Of a stretch of 64,000 nucleotides of DNA, positions 11,053 to 20,512 are shown piece after piece. The notes beneath the pieces were generated by a model. It searched no databases. It was given only the letters and a program-made list of their open reading frames with translations, and was not told where the DNA came from. The translations under genes and the position numbers were made by a program. Numbering within the stretch: position 1 is the first letter of the stretch; each line of letters starts with the position of its first letter. Source of the stretch: Porpolomopsis calyptriformis (taxonomy: Eukaryota; Basidiomycota; Agaricomycetes; Agaricales; Hygrophoraceae); the NCBI GenBank assembly GCA_951640195.1, contig OX621172.1:186001-250000 (forward strand), given 5' to 3'.

Positions 11053-12730
11053 TTAGGTAGACATCCATTTCTTCATTACCCGTCCATCTGGTGTGATTTC
11101 ATGGACAGAACGAGGTCGTTTTCTTGAAACGGCAAGTTGAAAAGATGATGTTCTTAAAGTTTCTAAGTTGTGTGATATGCCATGGAGGTTATCTAAGCTT
11201 GATTCCAGTTTATCGAGTCTTGTCGCAGGATCCTTGGTTTGTATATCATCTGCTTGACATTGAATTAGGCCATCGAGCGAAGTATCCTGAAGACCTGCCT
11301 TTGCAAGGATCAATCGAACTGAGGCTTTTTCTTCTATTGAGCCGACTCGCAGGATTGTTTGTAATCGAAGAAACTCTAGTCGCTGCAATTCATGCCATAA
11401 GTCTTCTGATTGATGGCACTTGATTTTTTCTTTGCTGAACGGATGCAAGATCAATAGGCCTTTGAGAGACAAAACTCGAGATATCATAACGTACGGGGCT
11501 TCTGTTCCTCGACAGCTTTCCAAATCCACAACTACGTTTGGCAGGGTTTTGCCTTGAGCTTTATGAGCGGTCATTGTGAAAGCAGGTAGAATCGGTACCT
11601 GGGTACGTTTGATTACGCATTTCTCCTTTGAGTGAGGATGGATTAAGGTGAGATTGGTGGTATCTTCAAGAGCCGCAAAGTGACGGGGCAGCAAATGAGG
11701 AAGGGGTTCTGCAGAGGCACTATCAATTTGAATGACACATGAAATTGCATGTCGATGACCCTCAATATCCTTTCGGTATCGAATACACTTTAGTATTCCT
11801 GAACTCCCATTTACAATCCCTCCTTGTACATCAAAATTCTGTGAAAACATGACGGGCATACCTAAAACCAAAGGTATTTTTCCTAATCTTTGATTCATTT
11901 GACCAGAGTTAAGTTGCTCTAGATGCAATTTCAATTCACGATTGGTTAATGGATTTCCACCCCGTGTATCAGAGCAATAATACCAATGTAACTCTTGGCC
12001 AGTTCATCTAGCAAAACCAATGGCGGCTTTCGCATTGAGAGCATCTTTCACTGCATTTTCACTGACGATAACAGGTATATTGCGCCACGACGGATTAGAC
12101 CAATCAGGACACACTTCTGTGATCAAATGTGTGTTGAATAGATTGTAGTCTGCGCTGGTACATTTACCCTCTCTTAGACGACTCAAAAGATTGACAAATG
12201 GTTCATTTTCAGTGCCCGATTGTCTCTTTATCTCAACCAAGATTACAACCACATTAATAGACAACCACAGGAGCTTTCTGAGTATCATATTCTGGATCTT
12301 GTTTGTTGCTGCATGCACAACATTTCTCGATTTAAAGTGGGCGAACAAACGAGTTTGCCCAACTGGAGGCAGTTGGGCGAAGTCTCCACAAAATATGATG
12401 TTTATACCGCCGAATGCAGATGTGTTTCCTTTCACTTCTGTTAAAGCTTCGCTAATTTGTAAAAGTAAATTACAGCCAATCATAGATACTTCATCTATGA
12501 ACAAGTAATCGACACCTTCCCACATTGCGACAAGATCTCAGTATGTCTTTCCTTTGCTTTTATTTCCGTTACGTTGACTGAGACATAATGCAGAATGTAA
12601 AGTCATACTGTTAATATTTCTGGCAGCAACTCCTGTATATGAAGCCAAATGAAACCATCGATGTTGGCTGCGACGTTCAAAAAATTCTGTTAATGTATGG
12701 ATCACTTGCAATTTTCCTGTTCCTCCTGAA
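11053..12730 (-). pseudogene. Helitron Pif1-like helicase domain (C-terminal part)
   Basis: Superfamily-1 DNA helicase segment that unwinds DNA during rolling-circle transposition. Reading leftwards from the insertion border at 12730: the end of Walker A (GGTGKL), GVAARNINSMTLHSALCLS, Walker B FIDEVSMIG, GDFAQLPPVGQ, then MTAHKAQGKTLPNVVVDL and the C-terminal ISRVLSLKGLLIL. Premature TGA codons lie at 12538-12540 (TY-stop-DLV) and 12004-12006 (AR-stop-TGQEL), both at expected Arg positions. The Walker A lysine is followed by Leu instead of the usual Ser/Thr, which one C-to-T change would explain. Only the first residues of Walker A lie on the far side of the small LTR element. Confidence 0.9.
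12726..12730. repeat. 5-bp target-site duplication CTGAA (left)
   Basis: CTGAA immediately precedes the TG start of the LTR element at 12731 and is repeated directly after its CA end, at 13897-13901. This is the 5-bp duplication expected of LTR-retrotransposon integration. Confidence 0.9.
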
Positions 12731-12869
12731 TGTCACGAATCTGAAATTCGAGACATGAGATCGAGCGCGCTGAGGCCGTCTCTCATGAACGTCGAGCAGA
12801 TTCATAGCCAATCACGTGTAATCTGGTATATATACTGGGAACAACCGAACTGGGTAAGTCCAGTTCTAT
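12731..12869 (+). repeat. Truncated LTR copy (first)
   Basis: This matches the first 139 bp of the full LTR with very few differences and stops after TTCTAT. Two A residues then separate it from the start of the next copy. It lacks the last 64 bp of the complete LTR. Confidence 0.9.
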
Positions 12870-12871
12870 AA

Positions 12872-13074
12872 TGTCATGAATCTGAAATTCGAGACATGAG
12901 ATCGAGCGCGCTGAGGCCGTCTCTCATGAACGTCGAGCAGATTCATAGCCAATCATGTGTAATCTGGTATATATACTGGGAACAACCGAACTGGGTAAGT
13001 CCAGTTCTATGACGTTTTAGTCAAGTGGTCTTGACTGTCATCAGATGCGCACGTTCCCAGTGCAATTCTTAACA
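12872..13074 (+). repeat. LTR copy (second, complete)
   Basis: A 203-bp repeat from TGTCATGAATC to CTTAACA, nearly identical to 13694-13896. It contains a TATATATA stretch near 12968 that could serve as the promoter TATA. Near its end is a small hairpin AGTCAA/TTGACT overlapping an A-box-like string. Confidence 0.9.
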
Positions 13075-13115
13075 AGAACTGGACTTCACATGCGGTCCAG
13101 AGTTCGAATCCTACA

Positions 13116-13155
13116 CTCATCAGAATTAAAGTCCCTATAAATGAATTCTGATGAG
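13116..13155 (+). promoter_or_regulatory. Perfect 12-bp stem-loop in the LTR-element leader
   Basis: CTCATCAGAATT (13116-13127) and AATTCTGATGAG (13144-13155) are exact reverse complements around a 16-nt loop. A second small symmetrical structure follows at once, with CACGTG repeated on both sides of GTGATA. A B-box-like string (GTTCGAATCC) lies just upstream at about 13102-13111. The role is unknown; an RNA leader structure is a guess. Confidence 0.5.
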
Positions 13156-13693
13156 CACGTGGTGATACACGTGTTACAAAAGGACATATGCGATTGGTCA
13201 AGGCTACCCTGACCTCTAATGGGACGTGTCTGAGTATTGAAGGTCTCCCTAACTCTGTTGAGCATGGTCCCTCTGATTACTGCAACTCCGACTCGAAGAC
13301 CTCGAGTATAAAATAAGCCAAGGCGTGTTTGATCGCCATCATCCCGGAGTTTAAAGATAGGATGTTGTGGACCGTCGATGACGTCGATGTAAAAGGATCA
13401 GTCACTCTGTTGGGCGGCAGAGTTTGCTATGAATGCAGTAGCTGGGTTTCGTCCTAGATGGCTTGTTCTGTCATTGATCATGGACCGAATCCAAATCAAG
13501 GATTATGTGAAGGCTGATGGGTTTCACCCAAAGTATCATGCCGAGATGGCAGTAGACCGCTGGACCACCAGTATTGCTGTTTCCTCAGCCTCTGATAGGC
13601 GTCTTATGTATACCATAGAGTTCGACTCTGTGCACTATTGGGTTGGCTGTACCTGGTAATGTCCGGGACGGACATTCATAAAGTGGAGGTGAA

Positions 13694-13896
13694 TGTCACG
13701 AATCTGAAATTCGAGACATGAGATCGAGCGCGCTGAGGCTGTCTCTCATGAACGTCGAGCAGATTCATAGCCAATCACGTGTAATCTGGTATATATACTG
13801 GGAACAACCGAACTGGGTAAGTCCAGTTCTATGACGTTTTAGTCAAGTGGTCTTGACTGTCATCAGATGCGCACGTTCCCAGTGCAATTCTTAACA
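13694..13896 (+). repeat. LTR copy (third, 3' complete)
   Basis: A 203-bp repeat matching 12872-13074, with the same TG start and CA end. It is preceded by a purine tract and followed by the CTGAA target duplication at 13897-13901. Confidence 0.92.
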
Positions 13897-16800
13897 CTGA
13901 ACCACTTATAAACATTTTCAGTTGCTCAGGTTTCGTTTGCAAGCTATGTTCAGCAATGATTTGAAAGGCTCGTGTTTGTTCAGTATTTAAAGTAAATTGT
14001 TTAATAATATTGGTTAAGTCAATGTTCATATCATTTTCAGTTGCAGAAACTTCTTGGCGAATTGACGGTAAATGAACATGAACAGTAGGTGATAATTCCC
14101 CTCAGAAAGCTGAACCATCTTGAATCACAGTGCGTGTTTCATCCCACCAACTATCAAGTGTCTCTGACACAGGATTCTTTTCAACATTTGAAGCCATTCG
14201 ATGCTTCCATTGATCACGACGATCTTCATAGGCTTTTCTCCATATCTCTTCAATGGCTGGTACGTGGTCTCGTATTTCTGAGCAAGAAGTACCATCGAGG
14301 TGCTCATGCGGCAACAAACAGGCAGTTTCATCATACATCCCACAAGAATCAACATGTCAAAGACAATCGAATACTGAACCATTAGTAGCCGCTGTTCTCA
14401 GAGAGGTACAGTGCTCAATTGATTCTAGATGCTTGAGTACATCATCTTCATTATCGTTTTCAGCAAAACTATCACTCATATTTCCTCTTCTGTTCTAGTT
14501 ATCAGATACGTTAATAGATCTTAATGTTTATCAACTACGACGGTGTGCAAAATGGTCATCTCGACTGTCACGACATTCATGTAGAATTTGCATATTGCTC
14601 ATTATTGTTTTAAAGTTCTCTGGACAGTCTTTTAAAAACTCGTCGAAGCCTTCTTTCCATGACTGACCAGGAGTATGCAAATCAGAAGCACATCTCCAAG
14701 ACTTGAACAAGATGAGTATTAAACAATAGTATCTACACATATCTTGTTCTCTGTCTCGTCGTGGAATCGCTGGACCTATTGGTACAGGGACAAGTCTTTT
14801 ATCTGGTGAGCGCACATGGAGTAAATGTGTTTTAGATTCTAGGTGCATATAAAGAAAATTAGAAGTTGGACGACTCCTCATTCTTTGCTGAAGTAATTCT
14901 TCAATTTTAATATTTAGTTCAAAGTTGTTACTGTCTGTAGAATCTGCGATATCACCTTCAACATTTGATTTATCTCTATCAATCATATAACGGTGCGATT
15001 TTTTAGAAACTTTTTCTACTTGCGCAATATAATCCCAGACGCACAGCCCGTCAAGCAATTTACCTCGTAGTAAATAGTCAGCCACTTGACTAGCTTTGGG
15101 GATCAAATTGCCGGTCTGCGTAACTACCACTGTTACGTCTTCATTAGTTTCAGTATTGAGTAACTCACTGTTGTCATTATCAGTATTTTCTTCATCATCT
15201 GATTCTCCATCGAGAGATCCAACACGGTCAAAGTCTAATTGCAATTCATTTTGAAGATTGTTGATGGCTCCTGAATTATCCGCGGAATCAGTTCACGCGT
15301 AACATTCCAGACTAGGATCTTGATCATTGACTAACTTTTCAAAACTCATCCAGAATAGATGGCGGTATTGATGACTTGTATAGTGATCACCAAACTGCAT
15401 GAGGTATGAACATACTTGTGGAGCCAATAATTCCTGGTGAGAGATTATAGCGTAGGCGCATTTCTGTAGTAGTTTCTTAGCACGTACAGCATATTCACCA
15501 GCTTCTGGATCATATTCACTTAGTTTTCCAACAGCGAGTTCGAGGGTGGCAAATGTAACATGAGAATTTAATTGCGACTTTGTGATGTAGTCAGTTATAT
15601 AGTATAAAATCGCTTTGGCAGACGCACCGGATCCAATAAATTTGATATCCATATTGCATCGCATAGCTTCCAACATAGTTGTGTTAAAATTGTTATCATA
15701 CTGTCAAGGTGTCATAGAGTAATTTCGCCATTTTCCAAGTTAAATGAACTCACGATGCATGTATTGCTTTCATCAAGATCAAAACGACACGTTTTAGAAT
15801 CGGGCGGACCTTTCCAGTACTTATAGCATGTTTTCGAGTGCATGTGTAGCTAGCATTGTTTTGTTAAAAGATGTAAATCTTTTTGTCGCGCGTTTAGAAG
15901 GTCTTGTCCAGAAAATGTAGAGGGAATGCCTCGGACAGAACACGGATGATACGTCGAAGATGGGACTTTTAGATTAGGATCAGGATCAGGTGGGATACTG
16001 TTAGATATTGTGTCCTCGAGAAATACTAGAAGTCGATGGTAAAACTCACCATCATTTTCTCGTACAACTCGATCTTTGATTTCATTCGGGTTGAGACCAC
16101 CTTCCACCCATATTAACATATGACAATGCAAAGTTCCATGACCCTGTGCTTCAACACATCCGTAATAACTTTTTACAATGCCAAGTAAGCCACCCTCTAA
16201 ATTTCTCTGTGTTGGATCATAAGCTAACACAGCAGTAACGAATGCTTGTATATATATGTGAAAAAAATTAGCTGCGACAGCCAGGTTTCGAGCAATTAAA
16301 ATAGATTGTTCCCAATAGTTAGGTACTTGTTCGGGTAGAAGATTGTCAATATCAATCTCAGCACTAGCAAGAAATTTCACCAAAGGATTGAAGACATCAG
16401 CTGGATTGATTGTGATATAGAAACTAGGAAGGTCTTGATCAATCATGAGGCCTCGAATCTCGTTATGCATTGCAACTCGTGAAGCAGAGGAAGTGGGAAT
16501 ATGAGATGTGACAAGTTTTACTTGTTTCATAAGTTCTAAAACCTTTCGCTCTTCATCACTATTTACCATCAAACAATTACCAGCGGCTACTCGCTCAGAT
16601 ACTGCACGAATAGCCTCAAACGAAACTGTAGCAAAACCAGAAGCAACTGATTGGAAAGTGGACTTGGAAACCTTGAGACTGGTATGGAGAAGGAGTTCAC
16701 GATGTTGCAATATATTAAAGGCGGTAAAAAGAAATGAGTAATGTTCTTGAAATCGTCAATCAGACAGACTGAATAAATGCTTCACATGCCGTCTCATAGA

Positions 16801-17591
16801 TAACTTCGATGGTCGCATTGCATCTTCAAATCCTCCAATTCCATAAGGAAACAACATAGGATATATCATAGGAAACAAACCAGGGTTACAAAACTCATTG
16901 ATGGGATCAGGATCGTGAGGAATCTCGATGTACCCGCCACCTTTTTTCTTGACATGATGCATAGCAGCCACACATAATTCGTTTGGAGGCATATGACCAT
17001 CAACATCTGTGATAACCACATTCTGAAACAGAGTAGCAACGGTTCCCGAAGAAGGAATCTCAAGATTTTTATGCGACTCAAGAACACTTGGAAAATTGTA
17101 TCGAGATGTGAGGGACTCATTCCCATGGCTTGGAAGGACATATTCAACGTGAAAGGGAAGGATTTGCTGATCATCCAGTCGATTTAAGGTGTTGTGGTCA
17201 ATAACTACGTCTTTGTAATAATGATTATGACGTTTAAGCCATAACAGGGCAGCCTGAACCTTTTCTTGATGAATAGACAAAGGTTTTGCTTTTTTGCGCA
17301 GCCATTCAGGACTAGGAGGTCTCGAACCCACAAAAATCATGCATATCGGAGTAATAACATCTTTGATAGAAGGCGGAAGAACTTTTGCGATGTCAGAGGG
17401 ACGTTGGGGATAAATCATAACATGGCCTTTCATACCACGTTGGGAATTCAGTAAGTCGAGCTCATTTTCATCCTTTAATTGAATTATCCAGCACTTTGCA
17501 CAGCAATGTGCAATCATAGCTTCTTCGACTACAGTCAAATCTTTCAGCTCATCGGGAATAGGACCAACAAAAGTGCGATTAGCAAGAGAAA
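13897..17591 (-). pseudogene. Helitron Rep nuclease and central region
   Basis: Central part of the RepHel protein. At the 17591 end, LANRTFVGPIPDELKDLTVVEEAMIAHC leads the conserved region shared by fungal Helitrons. The Rep domain includes FYITINPADVFNPL. The HUH motif is in GHGTLHCHMLIWVEGG, and the paired catalytic tyrosines are in FIGSGASAKAILYYITDYI. The part towards 13900 carries the start of the helicase P-loop. In-frame stops are TGA 16756-16758, TAG 15850-15852, TGA 15712-15714, TGA 15293-15295 and several near 14485-14530. A one-base frameshift lies near 15695. Four of these stops fall at expected Arg or Gln codons and fit single C-to-T changes. Confidence 0.88.
17587..17591. repeat. 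5-bp target-site duplication AGAAA (left)
   Basis: AGAAA at 17587-17591 is repeated at 19300-19304, exactly flanking the 17592-19299 insertion. Helitron protein sequence resumes in frame on the far side. Confidence 0.88.
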
Positions 17592-17802
17592 TGTCACAAC
17601 TGTAGTTGCAAGTCTTTTCGTCAATCACAAGGCAGGCCTTGGAGCTTAATAAGTCTAGTAGGATGTAGAAGAAAGTCCTGACGGGGACGTCCTCGTAAAG
17701 GGTGATAATTCCTTCTGAGTTAAGTTTTACTTCTACAAAGAAGTTGTTCTGCAAGTTAAATCCATTGTGTGCCTCTGCTGAGAGTTTAGGGAATATGGGC
17801 AT
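17592..17802 (-). CDS. Minus-strand reading frame inside the inserted element
   Basis: An ATG at 17802 opens a 70-codon frame (MPIFPKLSAEAHNGF, then NFFVEVKLNSEGIITLYEDV and SSKACLVIDEKTCN). It reaches the left end of the insertion without a stop and runs in frame into Helitron coding sequence. No family is recognised. A TATATAAA box on the minus strand at 17945-17952 lies about 143 bp upstream, which would allow its own transcription. It may be a truncated element gene or a chance open frame. Reading through into the Helitron protein would give a chimaera, which could be coincidence. Confidence 0.35.
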
Positions 17803-17944
17803 GAACGATTGGCTCAGTAGTTATGGGTTTATGTTTCTCTTTTCTTGTTCTGATGGAAAAGAAGTCTGATGATTCTGATTGCGTTCGTGCTACTACAAGT
17901 AATCTCACAGGAGGACGAAGTGATGATCCACTTCGCCCTCAGGG

Positions 17945-17952
17945 TTTATATA
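17945..17952 (-). promoter_or_regulatory. TATA-like box, minus strand (inserted element)
   Basis: TATATAAA on the minus strand lies 143 bp before the ATG at 17802. With the + strand TATA at 18255 it frames a divergent promoter region of about 300 bp. Confidence 0.4.
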
Positions 17953-18254
17953 GTATTTCTAAAATAGGAGTCATTATGAGTCAGCCTCCGCAGTCACCCC
18001 ATTTTCTATTGTTCACAGCCTTCAATTAAGGTTTGCCATTGTTCCTAGTCATTCTGCAAAAGGCTGTGTGCTTCTGATGACTCAATTCTATTGGGCATAG
18101 CCTTCCGCAGAATGAGGCTGTGTTATCTCATGACTGGTTTCTATTGTTCTTCTGGTCATGAGATCGCCGTTGTTTCTATCTCTTGCCCGGCGTATCGGGT
18201 TTCTCTTCTTTGACTGAGGAACCTCTTTTTGGTCTTCCCTTTGTTTTCTGAGCA

Positions 18255-18262
18255 TATAAAAG
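18255..18262 (+). promoter_or_regulatory. TATA box for the CCHC-protein gene
   Basis: TATAAAAG at 18255-18262 is 48 bp before the ATG at 18310. This is a strong match in spacing and sequence for a core promoter. Confidence 0.55.
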
Positions 18263-18309
18263 GTGTGGGGTTGTATCCCTATGCTTCAGTTCAATCCTTG
18301 TTAATCATC

Positions 18310-19139
18310 ATGGCTCCTTCCTACCAAGGCCACTATGTTCGATTCTTCAAGCAGTCTGGAGTGGTGCACCGCACTGCTCCTGTCTTTCTTGATTGCGATT
18401 CATTTCACTACTACCTCCAGCGCATCCCCTCCGACGCCGACCTCTGTTGGTCTTCCTTCTCCTGCTTCGCTTGCGGTGGCAAGCACAAAGTCAAGAAGTG
18501 TCCGTTCGTTCGCTGGCCAATCCAGCATGCTTGCGGGTTGATGGAGGATCTGCTTGGTGAGTATTTTGTTTTGTCTTTATTAGTCTGTGTTTGTTGATAA
18601 TAGGCTTTCCTTTTCTTAGCTTGGGACGATGACGCCCCTCCCCCTACTTCCCAGCTCCCTTTGGAGGAGCGGGTTAATTGGGGGTCTGACAAGTGGGCTG
18701 ATTCCCTCCCTTCTGTCAAGAAGGAGGCAGTCGACTGGGCTGCCAGTCCCCCCTTCCGTCCTTGAACCCCTGGTCTAATGAGTTCTTTATCTAGTGGTAA
18801 GCTCTCAATTCTCTCGCTCTCTTCGTGATTGTTGACTCTTTATTTTTAGTGGAAGATTTGTCGTCGTCGTTGACTAACGTCAACGTTAAGATCGAGGAGG
18901 AAGAAGTTCCTCCTAGTTTGTTATGGAGTCCCACCAACGATTGGTTGGGTGAGGAAGCGAGAAAGATAGCAATGAGTTTCGTCGAGGGGAAGGCTGCCGA
19001 GTTGCAGGCCTCCGGTGGTGACACTAATGGGGCAATCTACTGGGGTAATAAATTGGCCGCTTTAGATGGTCCAGTAGTTTCTAGTTTCATAGAGTTTTTG
19101 AGAGATAGTATGGTGCAGGAGATTGCCAAGACGGACTAG
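18310..19139 (+). pseudogene. Three-exon gene for a CCHC-knuckle protein in the inserted element, one premature stop
   Basis: Exon 1 is 18310-18556, exon 2 is 18620-18796 and exon 3 is 18850-19139, with clean GT-AG introns of 63 and 53 bp and matching phases. Exon 1 starts MAPSYQGHYVRFFKQ and contains CFACGGKHKVKKC, a C-x2-C-x3-H-x4-C pattern like a zinc knuckle but one residue shorter than the retroviral type. Exon 3 is acidic (VKIEEEEVPPSLLW), then helical, ending EIAKTD. One TGA at 18763-18765 interrupts exon 2, while the frame and splice phase are otherwise kept. An Arg CGA codon there would explain it. A nucleic-acid-binding role is inferred only from the Cys/His pattern. If exon 2 is a true end, the protein stops after PPFRP. 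Confidence 0.6.
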
Positions 19140-19299
19140 TATAAATAGTTAGTTGGACATAGACTCCTCCTTTTGTACAAGTAGTTTCCGCTGCCAACAA
19201 AGACAGCCCCCCTTCCAAAGAGAAAAGGCATAGAAAAGAAAGGAAAAGAATAAAGAAAAAAAGAGAAATTTTAAGAGAGCGAACGCCAATTTCATGACA

Positions 19300-20512
19300 A
19301 GAAAGAGGAGGAAGTTTGTTCTTTTGGAGACATGAAAGGCACGTCTTACACATCGAAAACTTCATTCTGGCTGTTGCATTAACAATAACACCGGCAGGAT
19401 CAACTAGTATGTTTTTCAACATGCCATCAGAATAAGGAAGGGGTGGAGGAGAACAATCAGGATCAAGCCAAGAATTCAATCCATCTGTGAGGACATCATA
19501 CGCATCAGGATGCTTCAAAAGAGACAGGTCCAATTCATCAATGAAAATGTCGGAGCGAACACTGTCAAGACACTCTTCAGCGCAGACCGCACACATGAAA
19601 GACTTCAATGTCTCTTTGCCAGTGAGTTGACGAAAATGTTTCAGTATTCTATCTTTCAAGTCGCTCAACACAAGATTAGGCTAGGAACGTCGCAACGTTT
19701 CTCTGTCTTTCAGAAACTTAGTGTAGTTTTCGGTAGCTTTGGTTCAAGAAATGCAACTGCGTTCATCCTTCCTCAGGTGAGTGATATATTTTTTAAGTGC
19801 TCTTCATAGGTCACTCAAACTATCCTGATCTGAAAAAGCAATATCATGTATTCGTAGGACACGTCTCAATGGCGCGAGCCTGATCTTTTGAACCATTGAA
19901 GATAAAGTGTATATTTGAAAATCAGTCAATGAAATCTCCTTACATGAAAGCAATTTGTTCTCTTTAATGCACTTATCCACAATATACGAGCACCCTGGGG
20001 CAGCAAGCAGATCGTGTATAACAGACAACAGGCATGAACCATCAGTAAGATGTTTCATAAGCAGCATACAAAGCTGTTCTAACGTGACATTGACAGGGCA
20101 AAACAAGCAATGAAGAGACGCGCGAGCATGAAGAGAAGCCTTACTCAATGATTCAAAAGATTCTAAAATACAGTCAAGATCTAAAGTTGGGACAGAAACA
20201 TCAGTGGCAGAAAACTCGGCAAGTTTCTTCTTCAAAAAGGAGAGGTATCAACTCCGACGAAACTCTTTCTCAAAACCCAACAAACGAGCAAGAAAAGCTA
20301 AATCATCATTTGGCAAAGCAGTGATATTGGCAGATTTAACAGCATTTAAAGCAGCACAAGCAAGCTCTATCATGGATTTTAAATTTTCAACAAAAATATA
20401 AGAAAAAAAGAAACACACCTGACAAGGAAGACAAACGACATTGATTCAGTGGAACACTTGCACAAGACGTCTCACTCTCCAGAGACACAGGAATATCGAA
20501 GCTGGATTCCAT
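19300..20512 (-). pseudogene. Helitron N-terminal region (Cys-rich)
   Basis: The RepHel protein begins at the ATG at 20512 (MESSFDIPVSLESE). After an intron starting GTGTGTTT near 20420 it continues through LYTLSSMVQKIRLAPLRR and a C-x2-C pattern in LKSFMCAVCAEECLDS. The last part is FSMCKTCLSCLQKNKLPPLS, directly at the insertion border at 19300. This C-x2-C-x2-C arrangement before PPL is usual in basidiomycete Helitron proteins. Stops at 20248-20250 (TGA after RRS) and 19681-19683 (TAG after RRS), and a disturbed stretch at 19684-19803, show decay. Confidence 0.8.

Larger units (their letters stand above)
12731..13896 (+). mobile_element. TRIM-like LTR element with three LTR copies, inserted in the Helitron
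   Basis: A 1,166-bp insertion begins TGTCACGAATC and ends CAATTCTTAACA, with CTGAA duplicated on both sides. It contains a truncated LTR (12731-12869), a full 203-bp LTR (12872-13074), an internal region (13075-13693) and a second full 203-bp LTR (13694-13896). A purine-rich tract (AAAGTGGAGGTGAA) directly precedes the last LTR, as expected for a polypurine tract in + orientation. The internal region has no gag, protease, RT or integrase, so the element is non-autonomous. Deleting it with one CTGAA rejoins the Helitron Walker A region as ISGSGGTGK. The extra LTR may come from recombination between tandem copies. Confidence 0.9.
17592..19299. mobile_element. 1,708-bp inserted element of unrecognised family with two divergent reading frames
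   Basis: The insertion starts TGTCACAACTG and ends TTTCATGACA, so its ends form a 5-bp inverted repeat (TGTCA/TGACA) with TG...CA termini. AGAAA is duplicated on both sides. Deleting it and one AGAAA gives the uninterrupted Helitron protein KLPPLS-LANRTFVG. No long direct repeat is visible inside, so an ordinary two-LTR structure is not supported; a solo LTR or a short-TIR DNA transposon remain possible. It carries a spliced + strand gene (18310-19139) and a minus-strand frame (17592-17802). TATA-like boxes point outward from the shared middle. No transposase, RT or integrase motif was seen. Confidence 0.8.
11053..20512 (-). mobile_element. Helitron (rolling-circle transposon), degenerate, with two nested insertions
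   Basis: One long minus-strand coding region encodes the RepHel protein. It starts at an ATG at 20512 with an N-terminal Cys-rich region. The Rep nuclease follows, with HUH motif HCH and a two-tyrosine YYITDYITK motif. A Pif1-type superfamily-1 helicase ends it, stopping at 11053. Two later insertions, 12731-13896 and 17592-19299, each flanked by a perfect 5-bp duplication, interrupt it; deleting each restores a continuous protein. Many in-frame stops show it is dead. The given limits are those of the coding region, because the 5' TC and 3' hairpin/CTRR termini could not be fixed by eye. Confidence 0.9.

Noticed and set aside
12731..13074. Tandem repeat or CRISPR-like array
   Set aside because: The repeats are 139-203 bp LTR copies with TG...CA ends and target duplications, without spacers.
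13010..13125. Genuine tRNA gene (A-box and B-box strings)
   Set aside because: The boxes are about 85 nt apart, no acceptor stem pairs, and the T-arm stem does not pair.
673..20512. TGA read as a sense codon for Arg in this organism
   Set aside because: Other genes here end naturally in TGA (PMP24, antiporter, K+ channel, PKS), and the in-frame TGAs are confined to relics, so mutation is the better explanation.
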